Of a DNA stretch of 64,000 nt, positions 54,584-63,334 are shown piece by piece. The notes beneath the pieces were generated by a model that was not told the origin of the DNA, searched no databases, and saw only the letters and a program-made list of their open reading frames with translations. The stretch is from JACVRM01 sp963839815 (GTDB taxonomy: Bacteria > Actinomycetota > Thermoleophilia > Gaiellales > Gaiellaceae). Location of the stretch: NCBI GenBank assembly GCA_963839815.1, contig CAWIWF010000002.1, forward strand, positions 91,009-155,008, in the 5' to 3' direction. Each line of letters opens with the position of its first letter. The stretch's first letter is position 1. A program made the position numbers and the translations under genes.

Positions 54584-55018
54584 CTACACCAGCTCCTGCT
54601 CGCCGGCGAGCGCGTGAAGCCGCCGGGCGAGCGCCCGCAGCACCTTGCTCTCGACCTCGGGGTGCTCCTCCACGACGCCGCGGAACGCCCGCGCGCTGAG
54701 CACGAAGAAGCGCAGCGGCGTCACGGCGGTCACCGTCGCGGTGCGGGGCATGTCCTCGAGGATCGAGATCTCGCCGATGAAGTCGCCGGGACCACGGAGC
54801 CCGAGCTCCTTGCCGCCGCGATCGACTCGCACCTCGCCCTCCATCAGCACGAAGAACTCCCGGCCGACGTCACCCTCGCGGGCGATCACGCGGCCCGCCT
54901 CCACCTCCATGTCGTCGGCGACGCGGGCCAGCTCCTGCAGCTCCTTCTTGGAGAGCCCCTCGAAGAGAGCCGCCCGGCTGAGCGCCTGCACCTTGGTGTC
55001 CTGGCTGAAGAGCCCCAC
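54584..55018 (-). CDS. Stand-alone cyclic-nucleotide-binding domain protein
   Basis: 144 residues, a single CRP-type beta-barrel with no DNA-binding helix-turn-helix. The N-terminal helix LSRAALFEGLSKKELQELAR leads to the phosphate-binding cassette GPGDFIGEISILEDMPRTAT, which keeps the Glu and Arg that contact cyclic nucleotides. A C-terminal helix VESKVLRALARRLHALAGEQ could mediate interaction with a partner. It may sense cAMP/cGMP or act as a scaffold. Lies upstream of, and on the same strand as, the tiny basic gene. ATG at 55018. Confidence 0.88.
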   Translation of the reverse strand: MGLFSQDTKVQALSRAALFEGLSKKELQELARVADDMEVEAGRVIAREGDVGREFFVLMEGEVRVDRGGKELGLRGPGDFIGEISILEDMPRTATVTAVTPLRFFVLSARAFRGVVEEHPEVESKVLRALARRLHALAGEQELV

Positions 55019-55067
55019 GGGTGCAGAACCCTAACGCGCGGGCGCCGCCGCGTCATCTTCGGCGCGC

Positions 55068-57083
55068 TCAGACGGGCAGAGCCGGCACGCGCTCCCGCCT
55101 GCCGGCGGCCCAGGCACGGGCCGCGGCCGTGAGCTCCCGAGTGGGGACCGGCCGGCTGATGTGGAAGCCCTGGGCGAGCTCGCAGCCGATCTCCCGGAGC
55201 GCCTCGTACGTCTCCGCGTCCTCGACACCCTCGGCGACGACCTCGAGCCCGAGCGTGTGGGCGAGCTCGACTGCGGACCGAACCACCGCGGCGTCACGCG
55301 AGTCGGTCGTCAGCCCGCTCACGAACGAGCGGTCGATCTTGAGCAGGTCGACCGGCAGGCTCTTCAGGTAGGCCAGTGACGAGTAGCCGGTGCCGAAGTC
55401 GTCGATGGCGAGCGTGACGCCCAGCAGCCGCAGGCGCTCCAGGACGGTTCGCACGCGGACCGGGTCGGCCATGATCACGCCCTCGGTGATCTCGAGCTCG
55501 AGCCGCTCCGGCGGCACGCCGGCGGCTGCGAGGAGCCTCCCGACCTCGTCCGGCAACTCGAGGTCGAGCAGGTCGACCATGCTCAGGTTGACCGCAAGCC
55601 GCTCCGGTGCGTGCGGCTCGCCCTCCAGCTGGGCGAGCTCACGCACGGCCGCCGCGAGCACATAGCTCGAGAGCCGGCGACCGAGGCCGGTTCGCTCGGC
55701 GAAGGGCACGAACGCTCCGGGGCCGAGGAGGCCGCGCGTCGGGTGATCCCAGCGCACGAGAGCCTCGGCGGCGATGACGGCGCCGTCGGCAAGCCGAACC
55801 TGCGGCTGCGCGTAGAGCACCAGCTGCCCCTCGTCGAGCGCCCGGCCGAGCTCGCTCATCAGGGCCAGCCGCTCCGCGCTGCTCGTGTCGAGGCCCTCCT
55901 CGTACCGGACGACGCCGACGCGCCGGTCCTTGGCGGTGTACATGGCGACGTCGGCCCGGCGGAGGAGCGTGTCGGCATCGGCGCCGTCGCACGGGCCGAG
56001 CGCGACGCCGACGCTGCCCTCGACCCGTACCGGCAGCTCGCCGAGCAGGAAGGGGCTCGCCACGAGCTCGCGCACCGCCTCGGCCAGCGCGACTGCCTCG
56101 GTCTCGCCTGCATCCGGAAGCACCAGGCCGAACTCGTCGCCCCCGAGGCGCGCCAGCAGGACCGCGTCGGGCACGGCTTCGGCGAGGCGCTCGGCGAGCT
56201 CGACGAGCAGATCGTCCCCGACACCGTGGCCGAGCGCGTCGTTCACCTCCTTGAAGCGGTCGAGATCGACGAGCAGGACTGCGAACTCGAGCCCTTCGTC
56301 GGCTGCCCGCTCGGCCGCCTCTGCAACGGCGTCGCGAAAGCGCGGCCGGTTCGGCAGCCCGGTGAGGTCGTCGTGGTACGCCTGCCTGCGAATCTGCTCG
56401 AACTGGCGGACGATACGTCGCGTCGCGCGCGCCAGCAGCGGCACGAGCAGCAGGAAGAGGACGACGAGAACGAGCTCGAGGATGCCCGCGACCGGCAGGA
56501 ACGCCTCTCGCGCCGCCTGCTGGATCGGCCCGTAGTCCTGGTAGATCGAGACGGCGACGCGCTCGCCGCCGAGCGAGATCGGCACGGTCGTACGCAGCGT
56601 GCGCACACGCTCCCCAGGGCGGGCAGGGTCGCTCACCGTCGCGACGGAGCTCGTGACTGCGTCGGCGCTCGCGGCGCCGAGAACGTCGGCGTGCTCGGGA
56701 GCGCCGGGCCTGCCGCCGTCGCTCCCCCAGAAGATCCGGCCGCGATAGCTCGCCGTGACGAGGACGCCGTCGTCCTCGAGCAGCGGCCTGGCGGCGGCGA
56801 GCAGCGCGGCCCGGCGCTCGCCGGTCGGGCCGAGCAGGTCCCGAGCCTGCAGGGCGTCGGCGAGGAGCGCGTCGACACCGAGCTGGGCCCGCGCCGCCGC
56901 GGCGCGCTCGGCCTGCTGCGTGTCCGTGTGACGCACGAAGCCGAGGATGGCCGCGGCACCCAGGCCGAGACAGGCGGCGGTGATCACCGCGAAACGCAGC
57001 ACGAGCCGCGGCGGACGAGCGGCATACCGGTAGGAACCGGCGGCAGCCCGCGTCGCGCGCATCGCGTCGAGGGCAGTGCTCAC
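55068..57083 (-). CDS. Membrane GGDEF-EAL protein (diguanylate cyclase/phosphodiesterase)
   Basis: About 671 residues. Two membrane helices (VLRFAVITAACLGLGAAAIL near residue 20 and ELVLVVLFLLLVPLLA near 195) flank a periplasmic sensor of about 150 residues. Next come a GGDEF domain (DDLTGLPNRPRF, LARLGGDEFGLVLP; active-site motif intact, about residue 313) and an EAL domain (AAEALVRWDHPTRG, LEITEGVIM, DDFGTGYSSLAYLKSLP, DRSFVSGL; all key acidic residues visible). The protein could make or degrade c-di-GMP; usually one activity dominates. The GTG at 57083 is preceded by GCAGGGCGG; an ATG at 57062 is an alternative. Confidence 0.9.
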   Translation of the reverse strand: MSTALDAMRATRAAAGSYRYAARPPRLVLRFAVITAACLGLGAAAILGFVRHTDTQQAERAAAARAQLGVDALLADALQARDLLGPTGERRAALLAAARPLLEDDGVLVTASYRGRIFWGSDGGRPGAPEHADVLGAASADAVTSSVATVSDPARPGERVRTLRTTVPISLGGERVAVSIYQDYGPIQQAAREAFLPVAGILELVLVVLFLLLVPLLARATRRIVRQFEQIRRQAYHDDLTGLPNRPRFRDAVAEAAERAADEGLEFAVLLVDLDRFKEVNDALGHGVGDDLLVELAERLAEAVPDAVLLARLGGDEFGLVLPDAGETEAVALAEAVRELVASPFLLGELPVRVEGSVGVALGPCDGADADTLLRRADVAMYTAKDRRVGVVRYEEGLDTSSAERLALMSELGRALDEGQLVLYAQPQVRLADGAVIAAEALVRWDHPTRGLLGPGAFVPFAERTGLGRRLSSYVLAAAVRELAQLEGEPHAPERLAVNLSMVDLLDLELPDEVGRLLAAAGVPPERLELEITEGVIMADPVRVRTVLERLRLLGVTLAIDDFGTGYSSLAYLKSLPVDLLKIDRSFVSGLTTDSRDAAVVRSAVELAHTLGLEVVAEGVEDAETYEALREIGCELAQGFHISRPVPTRELTAAARAWAAGRRERVPALPV

Positions 57084-57215
57084 GCGCCGCCCTGCAGGTC
57101 TCGCTGCGCCGTCGGTCGCTGCCGCCTGCCACCGGCCACGCACCCATCATCTGAGTCGCCCCGGCATCCCGCCTCCCCCACGTGGGGGACGACCCGTTCG
57201 TGTGTGCGAGGCCGC

Positions 57216-58118
57216 CTAGGGCAGACGCGGGGGCTTGACGCCGCCCGAGATGCCGCCCGTCCCGGTCGACGCGCCGGCGCTGACGCCACCCGTGCCGGCC
57301 GAGACGCCGGCGGAGATGCCGCCGACACTCGCCGACGCGCCGGCCGAATCGTCCGAGCCGCCGGTCGAGACCGAGCCCGACACTGCTGGCGGCTTCGGTG
57401 CCGGGACAGGTGTCTTCACGGGCTCGTCGACAGTGACGCTGACCGAGGTGGACGGCACGGGGCCCGACGTCGCCGGTGGAGCGGGATCGCCGGCGCCCGG
57501 CTGGTGGCCCGGCGTCGTCGTCACAGGCGTGTTGGTCGCAGGGCTCGTGATCTTCTCGACGGTTCGCCCGACAGTGCTCTGGCCCGTCCCACCGGCCGGC
57601 AGCGCGTCACCCGAGCCACTGCTGCGCGCCTCGCCGCTCGCCGGAGCTCCTGCCGCGGCGGCGCCGTCGGCGACCGTGCGGTCGGCACCGGGTGTCGCCG
57701 GAGCCGGGACGCCGCCTCGCACGACACCGGGGCCGATGCTCCGCCCGTTCGTCGCGATCGGCTCGGCCGTGCCTGGCGCCCTGGAGAGCTGCGCCGCCCC
57801 TTCGGTGCCCGCCGGGCCGGGAGCCTCGCCGGCCGGCGCGCCCGTCGCAGCGGACGACGGCGATCCCGGAACGACCGGTTGCTGCCTGGTCTCCTCCGGT
57901 TGCGCCAGACCTTGCAGGACGTCCGCGATCGCGGCGGTGCGCTCGATTACGGCGACGGCAAGCCGGTAGACCTGCTCGGGCAGCGGCAGGGTCAGCCCAC
58001 CGGCAGCAAGCGCAGGAACGGGAAGCGCGAGGGCGAGGGCGAGCATCGCCTTCTGACCGAACGCCGTCGCAGGGTTCGGCGCGGACACCGCTTCCTCCCA
58101 GGTGAGCGCCTGCCGCAC
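57216..58118 (-). CDS. Exported low-complexity Pro/Ala/Gly/Ser/Thr-rich protein
   Basis: 300 residues. A hydrophobic segment at about residues 24-40 (AMLALALALPVPALAAGG) acts as signal peptide or anchor. The rest is disordered, with Pro-rich spacers (VKTPVPAPKPP) and a C-terminal run of near repeats (GGISAGVSAGTG, GGVSAGASTGTG, GGISGGV). No enzymatic motif. Wall-spanning linkers and cell-surface matrix proteins look like this. GTG at 58118. Between the GGDEF-EAL gene and the metallopeptidase on the same strand; frames on the other strand through this region are also long and low-complexity, so existence is supported mainly by the signal segment. Confidence 0.6.
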   Translation of the reverse strand: MRQALTWEEAVSAPNPATAFGQKAMLALALALPVPALAAGGLTLPLPEQVYRLAVAVIERTAAIADVLQGLAQPEETRQQPVVPGSPSSAATGAPAGEAPGPAGTEGAAQLSRAPGTAEPIATNGRSIGPGVVRGGVPAPATPGADRTVADGAAAAGAPASGEARSSGSGDALPAGGTGQSTVGRTVEKITSPATNTPVTTTPGHQPGAGDPAPPATSGPVPSTSVSVTVDEPVKTPVPAPKPPAVSGSVSTGGSDDSAGASASVGGISAGVSAGTGGVSAGASTGTGGISGGVKPPRLP

Positions 58119-58250
58119 GACCTTAGTGTCCCCGACGCCCCGCGCCGGCGAGTCCCCCTGCCGGGGGATGGCGGGCGGTTCACTCGGACGAGGGAGCAGC
58201 GGCGTGGAGGCCCACCTGGCCGCGGGCCCCCACGCTCCTCCCCCTCGCTG

Positions 58251-59828
58251 CTAGCTGGCCCAGATGCGGTACGCCTGCGGCTCCGATGCCTCCGGGTTGG
58301 CAGCCGTCTGGGCGACGTTGGTGATGACGGCCTGGTGCTCCTGGCACCCGAGCGTCGACTTCATCGACTTCGTCACCACGCCTCCGGGCGCGACCGTGCC
58401 GAACGACGTGATCACCAACTTGCTGCCCGTGTCGCAGACCGTGCTCACGCGGAAGAGGCCGCCGGTGCTCGTGTTGGCGAAGTGCACCTTGAAGCCGACC
58501 CCCTGCCGCGGCAGCACGACCCAGTGCAGGGCGTAGTTATCCGGCAGCAAGTCGACGTGCTCGTCGCCCGGGTAGTAGGCGCCGCCGTGCGGCGACGTCG
58601 GCCCGGCGCCCGGCTGGGTGCCGTCGCCGTTGACGTAGCCGTCCGCTTCCTCGAAGCAGTACGGCAGCGCATAGCCGCCACCGCACGTGCGCGTGAAGCC
58701 GGCCGCGATGGCGTAGGCGTGGTACGCCTCGGGCAGCGTCGTGCCGCGCGTCCGGAGGACGGCGTCGAGGGCCTGCAGGCTGTTCCCGGTGTTGCGGCTC
58801 GTCAGCTCCCAGAACGCCTGCATGACGTTCTCGCCGGCATTCGGGCGGCTGGCGCCGTAACGCTCGGTGATGCCGCGCCAGGTGACCCAGTACGAGTACG
58901 GGGAGCCCTCGTGCTCGCCCATGTCGTCGTGAAAGTCGGGCCAGAGGTAGTTGTAGTTGTCGTTCGCGTAGTCGAAGACCTCGTCCTCCATCCAGGTCGC
59001 GCCACCCTCGACGAAGGCGCTGTCGGGGGCGTTCGGGCCTGACAGCGCGCCGTAGCCGAACTGGATCGAGTGGTTGAACTCGTGGGCGGTCGTGGCGTCG
59101 AGCGCCCGTCCCGGCGAGCCCGGGAAGAAGTTGTAGTCCGAGTTGAGGCCCATGCAGGAGGCGTCCGCGTCGACGTCGTTCCAGGGTGTATTCGGGTTGT
59201 CGCCGACGCGTCCGGCGCCCGTGCCGACGTTCGAGACGTAGCCGTAGAGCACCGGGCTCAGCTGCTGCACCTTCACGAGATACTTGTTGCCAGGCGCGGG
59301 GTTCGCGAGTGCGACGGGCGGCGCCGGCCAGCCGAAGCGGTCGACCTCGGTCACCCAGCTCGTCTCGAGCGACTGCGCGTAGAAGGCGATGTCGAGCCCG
59401 TCGGGGCCGCCGTCCACCTCGGCCGCGTTGTACTCGATCCAGTAGTGGTCGGTCTCGAGCGTGCTCGTGTTCGGTAGCGGCGAGAGCTCGCAGACGGACG
59501 TCCCGGGATCGGTCGGTCCGGTGCCGATGAGCGCAGCGAGCTCGAGGCGGGCCGCCCCGGTCACGCTGGCGAGGTTCTGGCGGAGCCGCAGGAGCGGCAG
59601 CGTGCCGTCGAAGGGTGCGGGGCTGCGGTAGGCCTGCGGGAGGCGCTCCCACGCGAACATCGAGTAGGCCGTGTACAGCTGGCCGGTGCTGAAGTCGAGC
59701 GTGCCGGCCTCGACCGCGCGCTCGATCAGCTCGGGAGCGGTTGGAGGAGCGGCTACGGCTGGACCGCCCAGCGCGAGCGCGGCGAGCACGGCGCTCGAGG
59801 CGAGGGCGAGACGGGCGAGTGCAGTCAT
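58251..59828 (-). CDS. Secreted zinc metallopeptidase-like protein (MXAN_6640-type)
   Basis: 525 residues. Signal peptide LARLALASSAVLAALALGGP with cleavage near VAAPP. Catalytic motif TTAHEFNHSIQFGYG (HExxH, about residue 247) followed by a glutamate-containing helix FVEGGATWMEDEVFDY, the arrangement of the putative metalloproteinase family MXAN_6640. Two cysteines (TCGGGYALPYC) may pair. A C-terminal beta-rich region of about 130 residues resembles pre-peptidase C domains. The ATG at 59828 has a Shine-Dalgarno AGAGAGGAA and a good promoter; the longer frame to 60281 crosses that promoter and is rejected. Confidence 0.83.
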   Translation of the reverse strand: MTALARLALASSAVLAALALGGPAVAAPPTAPELIERAVEAGTLDFSTGQLYTAYSMFAWERLPQAYRSPAPFDGTLPLLRLRQNLASVTGAARLELAALIGTGPTDPGTSVCELSPLPNTSTLETDHYWIEYNAAEVDGGPDGLDIAFYAQSLETSWVTEVDRFGWPAPPVALANPAPGNKYLVKVQQLSPVLYGYVSNVGTGAGRVGDNPNTPWNDVDADASCMGLNSDYNFFPGSPGRALDATTAHEFNHSIQFGYGALSGPNAPDSAFVEGGATWMEDEVFDYANDNYNYLWPDFHDDMGEHEGSPYSYWVTWRGITERYGASRPNAGENVMQAFWELTSRNTGNSLQALDAVLRTRGTTLPEAYHAYAIAAGFTRTCGGGYALPYCFEEADGYVNGDGTQPGAGPTSPHGGAYYPGDEHVDLLPDNYALHWVVLPRQGVGFKVHFANTSTGGLFRVSTVCDTGSKLVITSFGTVAPGGVVTKSMKSTLGCQEHQAVITNVAQTAANPEASEPQAYRIWAS

Positions 59829-59865
59829 GATCGGTTCCTCTCTGTCGTGCTCGGTTCGATTCGAT

Positions 59866-59893
59866 AAAGTACCACCACTTGTGAGGGTGTCAA
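59866..59893 (-). promoter_or_regulatory. Housekeeping-type promoter of the metallopeptidase gene
   Basis: Minus-strand TTGACA (59893-59888), a 16-nt spacer and TACTTT (59871-59866). The best -35 hexamer in the window, and unlike the leaderless promoters it leaves a 5' UTR of about 30 nt with a ribosome-binding site. Confidence 0.6.
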
Positions 59894-60030
59894 ACCTCCC
59901 GCCCGCTGTCGCCGCCCGTGTCTCGGCAGCTCTGCCGCTGCTCCTGGCCCGTGACTGCCCGACCAGAGACAAACGGCGTCTCGCTCCGTACAATCCGAGC
60001 GCGCGTGCGGCCCGCGACGCAGACGACTCC

Positions 60031-60620
60031 ATGCTCACGATCTCGCCCTCGCCCACGCGCCGTAGCCGACCCCGCCGAGCACTCGCGGCGGGCAGGCCGC
60101 GCTGGCGGCCCGAGACGGGTCTCGGGATCGGCCCCGAGCCCACGCTCGTCGAGGCGCCGCTCGCCGCAGAGCCGACGGGCGGAAGCCCACCCCTGCCGAC
60201 CACGCGGCGCCGCGTGCTGGTGGTCGACGACGAGCCCGCGATGCGGACGCTCTGCCGGGTCAACCTCGTGGCGTCCGGCATGGACGTGCTGGAGGCACCC
60301 GACGGGCAGGCCGCAATCGACGTCGCAGTGGCCGAGCGGCCCGACCTCGTCCTGCTCGACGTGATGCTGCCGGGGCTGAGCGGGTGGGAGGTGGCCGATG
60401 CGCTCGCCGAGCGCGCGGAGACCGCAGAGATCCCCGTCGTCTTCCTCAGCGCGCGCGCCGACTACGCCGACCTCGTCCTCGGGCAACAGCATGGAGCCGT
60501 CGGCTACGTCACGAAGCCCTCGACCCGGTCGGCATGGCCGACCTGGTGGAGACCACGATCCAGCGGATCGCGAAGGGCGAGCGCGAGCAGTTGCGCGCGG
60601 AGATCACCGACCGGCCGTGA
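60031..60620 (+). CDS. Response regulator, single receiver domain (one frameshift)
   Basis: About 196 residues. A 60-residue basic, Pro-rich leader is followed by a receiver: RRVLVVDDEPAMRTLCRVNL, phospho-acceptor Asp110 in LVLLDVMLPGLSGW, and VVFLSARAD. After GYVTKP one base is missing near 60519-60520: adding T restores TKPFDPVGMADLVETTIQRI and the end RAEITDRP. No output domain, so it probably signals by protein contact. ATG at 60031, with TACAAT at 59989-59994 about 37 nt upstream. Its TGA overlaps the kinase GTG (GTGA), so it partners the following kinase. Confidence 0.85.
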
Positions 60621-63334
60621 CCGACCACCGCCGGGCCGGCAGCGGCGGCGGCACCAGCCCGCGCTCTGCCCGCCTTCGGCAGGCGATCCTCGCGCTCGCG
60701 CTCGTAGCCGGCGGGCCTGCCGCCGTGGTCGCCAGCGGCGGTCTCACCAACCGGCCGCTCTTCCCTGCCCTGATCAGCCTGCTCGCCATCGGCGGAGCAG
60801 CCACGGTCGGCGGCGCCTGGTACGGCCTAGCTTCGGCCGCCGCGTCCCTCGTCACCTTCAACGTCTACCTCACGCGCGACGGAGAGTACGACCTCCGGCC
60901 GTGGGAGTCGCTCGCCGCGGCGGTGCTGTTCGGCCTGACCGCTGTCGCGGTCAGCGCGCTGATCGCACGCGAGCGGCGCGCGCGCCTGCTCGCGGTTCAG
61001 GCCCGGGCCGAGGTCGAGGCTGCGAGCGAGCGCTCACGGCGCCTCGCCGGTCTCGCGGCTGCGCTCGCGCAGGCCGTGACGCCCCAGCAGGTGCTCGACG
61101 CAGCGCTCGCTCACGGCGTCGCGGCGGCCGAGGCACGCGCGGGGCTGCTGGCGGCCGTGTCCGAGGATGGCATGGTGCTCGAGGTCGTCGCCCAGACGGG
61201 GTACGCCGACGAGCTCGTGGACGAGGGCGGCACCTGGCAGCGCTTCCCGCTCGACGAGGAGCTCCCCCTTTCGATCGCCGTGCGCACGCGCCGGCCTGTC
61301 CACATCGCCACCCAGGCCGAGCGCGACGAGCGGTACCCGCTCCTGGCCGAGTCGGGAGCGATGGAGAACATGGTCGTCTGCCTGCCGCTGGTGCTCGAGC
61401 AGGAGGCGGTCGGAGGCATCGTCTTCTCGTATGCCCCCGGAACCGTGCTTGCCGAGGGGAACCGCGAGCTGGAGCTGGCGATCGCGAACCAGATCGCGCA
61501 GGCACTCGGGAGGGCGCGCCTCTACGAGGTCGCCGAGCGGGCGCATGCCCGGGCGAGCTTCCTGGCCGAGGCGTCCGCCGTCCTCTCGTCCTCGCTGGAC
61601 TACGAGACCACGCTTGCGCGGCTCGCGGAGCTGGCCGTGCCGGAGCTCGCCACCTGGTGCGTCATCGACATGGTGACCGAGAGCGGCGGCATCGAGCGGC
61701 TGGCCGTCGCCCACCAGGACCCGGAGAAGGTCGCGTGGGCGAGGCAGCTCCAGGAGCGGCACCCGCCCGATCCGAACGACCCCACGGGCGTACCGGCGGT
61801 GATCCGCACCGGGGAGGCCGAGTTCCATCCGCTGATCCCGGACGAGGTCCTCGACGCGGCGGCGGCACGCAACCCGGAGCTAGGCGAGGTGATCTCGGAG
61901 CTCGGGCTCCGCTCGTGGATCTGCGTGCCGCTGAAGGCCCGCGGGCGCACGCTCGGCGCGCTCTCGCTGGTCGCCTCCGAGGAGCTCGGCCGCGACTACG
62001 TCCAGGCGGACTTCGACCTCGCACGGGAGCTCGCCGACCGAGCGGCGGTCGCCGTCGACAACGCGCGGCTGTTCCGCGAGAGCGTGCGCCGGGGCAGCGC
62101 GGCCCGGGCTCTTGCGTACACGGGCGACGGCGTCGTCCTGCTCGACGAGCTCGGCTTCGTTCGCTACTGGAACCCGGCTGCCGCGACGATCGCCGGCGTC
62201 GCGGAGTCAGAGGCGCTCGGCCGCGAGATCGTCTCCGTCCTGCCGAGCTGGCCGACGATCGCACGCCACGTCGAGCTCGCGAGCGCGGGTGAGCTGGCGC
62301 GGCCGACGACGGTGCCGCTCCCGGCCGGCGACGGCGAGCGTTGGGTCTCGGTCACTGGCGTGGCCTTCCGCGAAGGGTCCGTCTACGCGCTGCGGGACGT
62401 GACCGCCGAGCAGGCGCTCGAGCGCGCCCGCAGCGACTTCGTCGCCACCGCCTCCCACGAGCTGCGCACCCCGATCGCGGCTGTCTACGGCGCCGTGCGA
62501 ACCCTGCTGCGCCCGGATCTCGAGCTGTCTCCCGAGGACACCGCCACGTTCCTGCAGATCATCGAGACGGAGAGCGACCGCCTCGCGCACCTCGTCCAGC
62601 AGATCCTGGTCGCCGGCCAGATCGATGCAGGGCGGATACGCATGCACGCGCGGCCCTGCGACGTCGAGCCGCTGGTCGAGAGCGTGCTGGCCTCGGCTCG
62701 CATGCGCGCCCCCGAGGGAATGCAGCTGGAGCTGCGGCGAAACGGTGCTGCACCCGCGCTCGCCGCAGACGAGGACAAGCTGCGCCAGGTGCTCGCGAAC
62801 CTCGTTGACAACGCCGTCAAGTACTCGCCCGACGGCGGCACGATCACCGTCGAGGTCTCGGCGGGCTCAGCCAGCGGGCGGATCGCCGTCCACGACCAGG
62901 GCCTCGGCATCCCGGCGGGCGAGCGGGAGCGGATCTTCGAGAAGTTCTACCGCCTCGATCCCGCGCTCACGCGGGGCATCGGCGGCTCCGGGCTCGGCCT
63001 CTACATCTCGCGCGAGCTGGTGGAGCGGATGCGGGGCCGGCTCAAGGTGGAGCCGCGCGACGGCGGCGGGTCGACCTTCGTCGTCGAGCTGCCGCGTGGC
63101 ATAGCGCGCGGCGCACCCCGCCGCTACGGTTCGGTCATGCTTCGCCGACTGAGCGTTCGCCTCGCGCCGATCAGCAACCGGGCGGCGGACTACGGGCCGA
63201 TCGTGCCGGCGTGCTGCAACGTCTGCCGCACCTGCACGACCCAGAACGTCGTCGGGCTCGCGGTCGGGGCCGGGACGGCGGCGGCCGCGGGCATCGCGGG
63301 GCTGCTCGGCCGGCGGCGGCCCGAGAGCCGCTAG
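60617..63334 (+). CDS. Sensor histidine kinase with GAF and PAS-like domains
   Basis: 905 codons as read. Three or four N-terminal membrane helices (LRQAILALALVAGGPAAVVA, LFPALISLLAIGGAATVGGA) are followed by two GAF-like domains (about 150-305 and 325-465), a PAS-like domain (VVLLDELGFVRYWNPAAATI, about 500) and the kinase core: H-box SHELRTPIAAVYGA (about 614), N-box NLVDNAVKYSPDG (about 731), DQGLGIP, and G-box GGSGLGLYISREL (about 790). The core should end near FVVELPRG (nt 63100); the last 65 codons look like a separate small gene with its own -10 box. A one-base error near 63098 would place a stop TAG at 63102-63104. GTG at 60617, overlapping the response regulator. Confidence 0.88.
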   Translation: MTDHRRAGSGGGTSPRSARLRQAILALALVAGGPAAVVASGGLTNRPLFPALISLLAIGGAATVGGAWYGLASAAASLVTFNVYLTRDGEYDLRPWESLAAAVLFGLTAVAVSALIARERRARLLAVQARAEVEAASERSRRLAGLAAALAQAVTPQQVLDAALAHGVAAAEARAGLLAAVSEDGMVLEVVAQTGYADELVDEGGTWQRFPLDEELPLSIAVRTRRPVHIATQAERDERYPLLAESGAMENMVVCLPLVLEQEAVGGIVFSYAPGTVLAEGNRELELAIANQIAQALGRARLYEVAERAHARASFLAEASAVLSSSLDYETTLARLAELAVPELATWCVIDMVTESGGIERLAVAHQDPEKVAWARQLQERHPPDPNDPTGVPAVIRTGEAEFHPLIPDEVLDAAAARNPELGEVISELGLRSWICVPLKARGRTLGALSLVASEELGRDYVQADFDLARELADRAAVAVDNARLFRESVRRGSAARALAYTGDGVVLLDELGFVRYWNPAAATIAGVAESEALGREIVSVLPSWPTIARHVELASAGELARPTTVPLPAGDGERWVSVTGVAFREGSVYALRDVTAEQALERARSDFVATASHELRTPIAAVYGAVRTLLRPDLELSPEDTATFLQIIETESDRLAHLVQQILVAGQIDAGRIRMHARPCDVEPLVESVLASARMRAPEGMQLELRRNGAAPALAADEDKLRQVLANLVDNAVKYSPDGGTITVEVSAGSASGRIAVHDQGLGIPAGERERIFEKFYRLDPALTRGIGGSGLGLYISRELVERMRGRLKVEPRDGGGSTFVVELPRGIARGAPRRYGSVMLRRLSVRLAPISNRAADYGPIVPACCNVCRTCTTQNVVGLAVGAGTAAAAGIAGLLGRRRPESR
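63125..63130 (+). promoter_or_regulatory. -10 box before the Cys-rich peptide frame
   Basis: TACGGT, exactly 6 nt before the ATG at 63137. This is the same spacing as at most leaderless starts in this window, though it lies inside the 3' end of the kinase frame. Confidence 0.4.
63137..63334 (+). CDS. Possible 65-residue Cys-rich single-pass membrane peptide
   Basis: In frame with the kinase, but unlike any kinase C-terminus. It has a basic start MLRRLSVRLAPISNRA, then the cluster PACCNVCRTCTTQN (C-C-x2-C-x2-C), one membrane helix VVGLAVGAGTAAAAGIAGLL and a GRRRPESR end. The four cysteines before a helix suggest metal or disulfide chemistry at the membrane face. The independent TACGGT box and the natural ATG argue for a separate leaderless gene; if the kinase truly reads through, this is its C-terminal extension. 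Stop shares CTAG with nucS. Confidence 0.5.
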   Translation: MLRRLSVRLAPISNRAADYGPIVPACCNVCRTCTTQNVVGLAVGAGTAAAAGIAGLLGRRRPESR

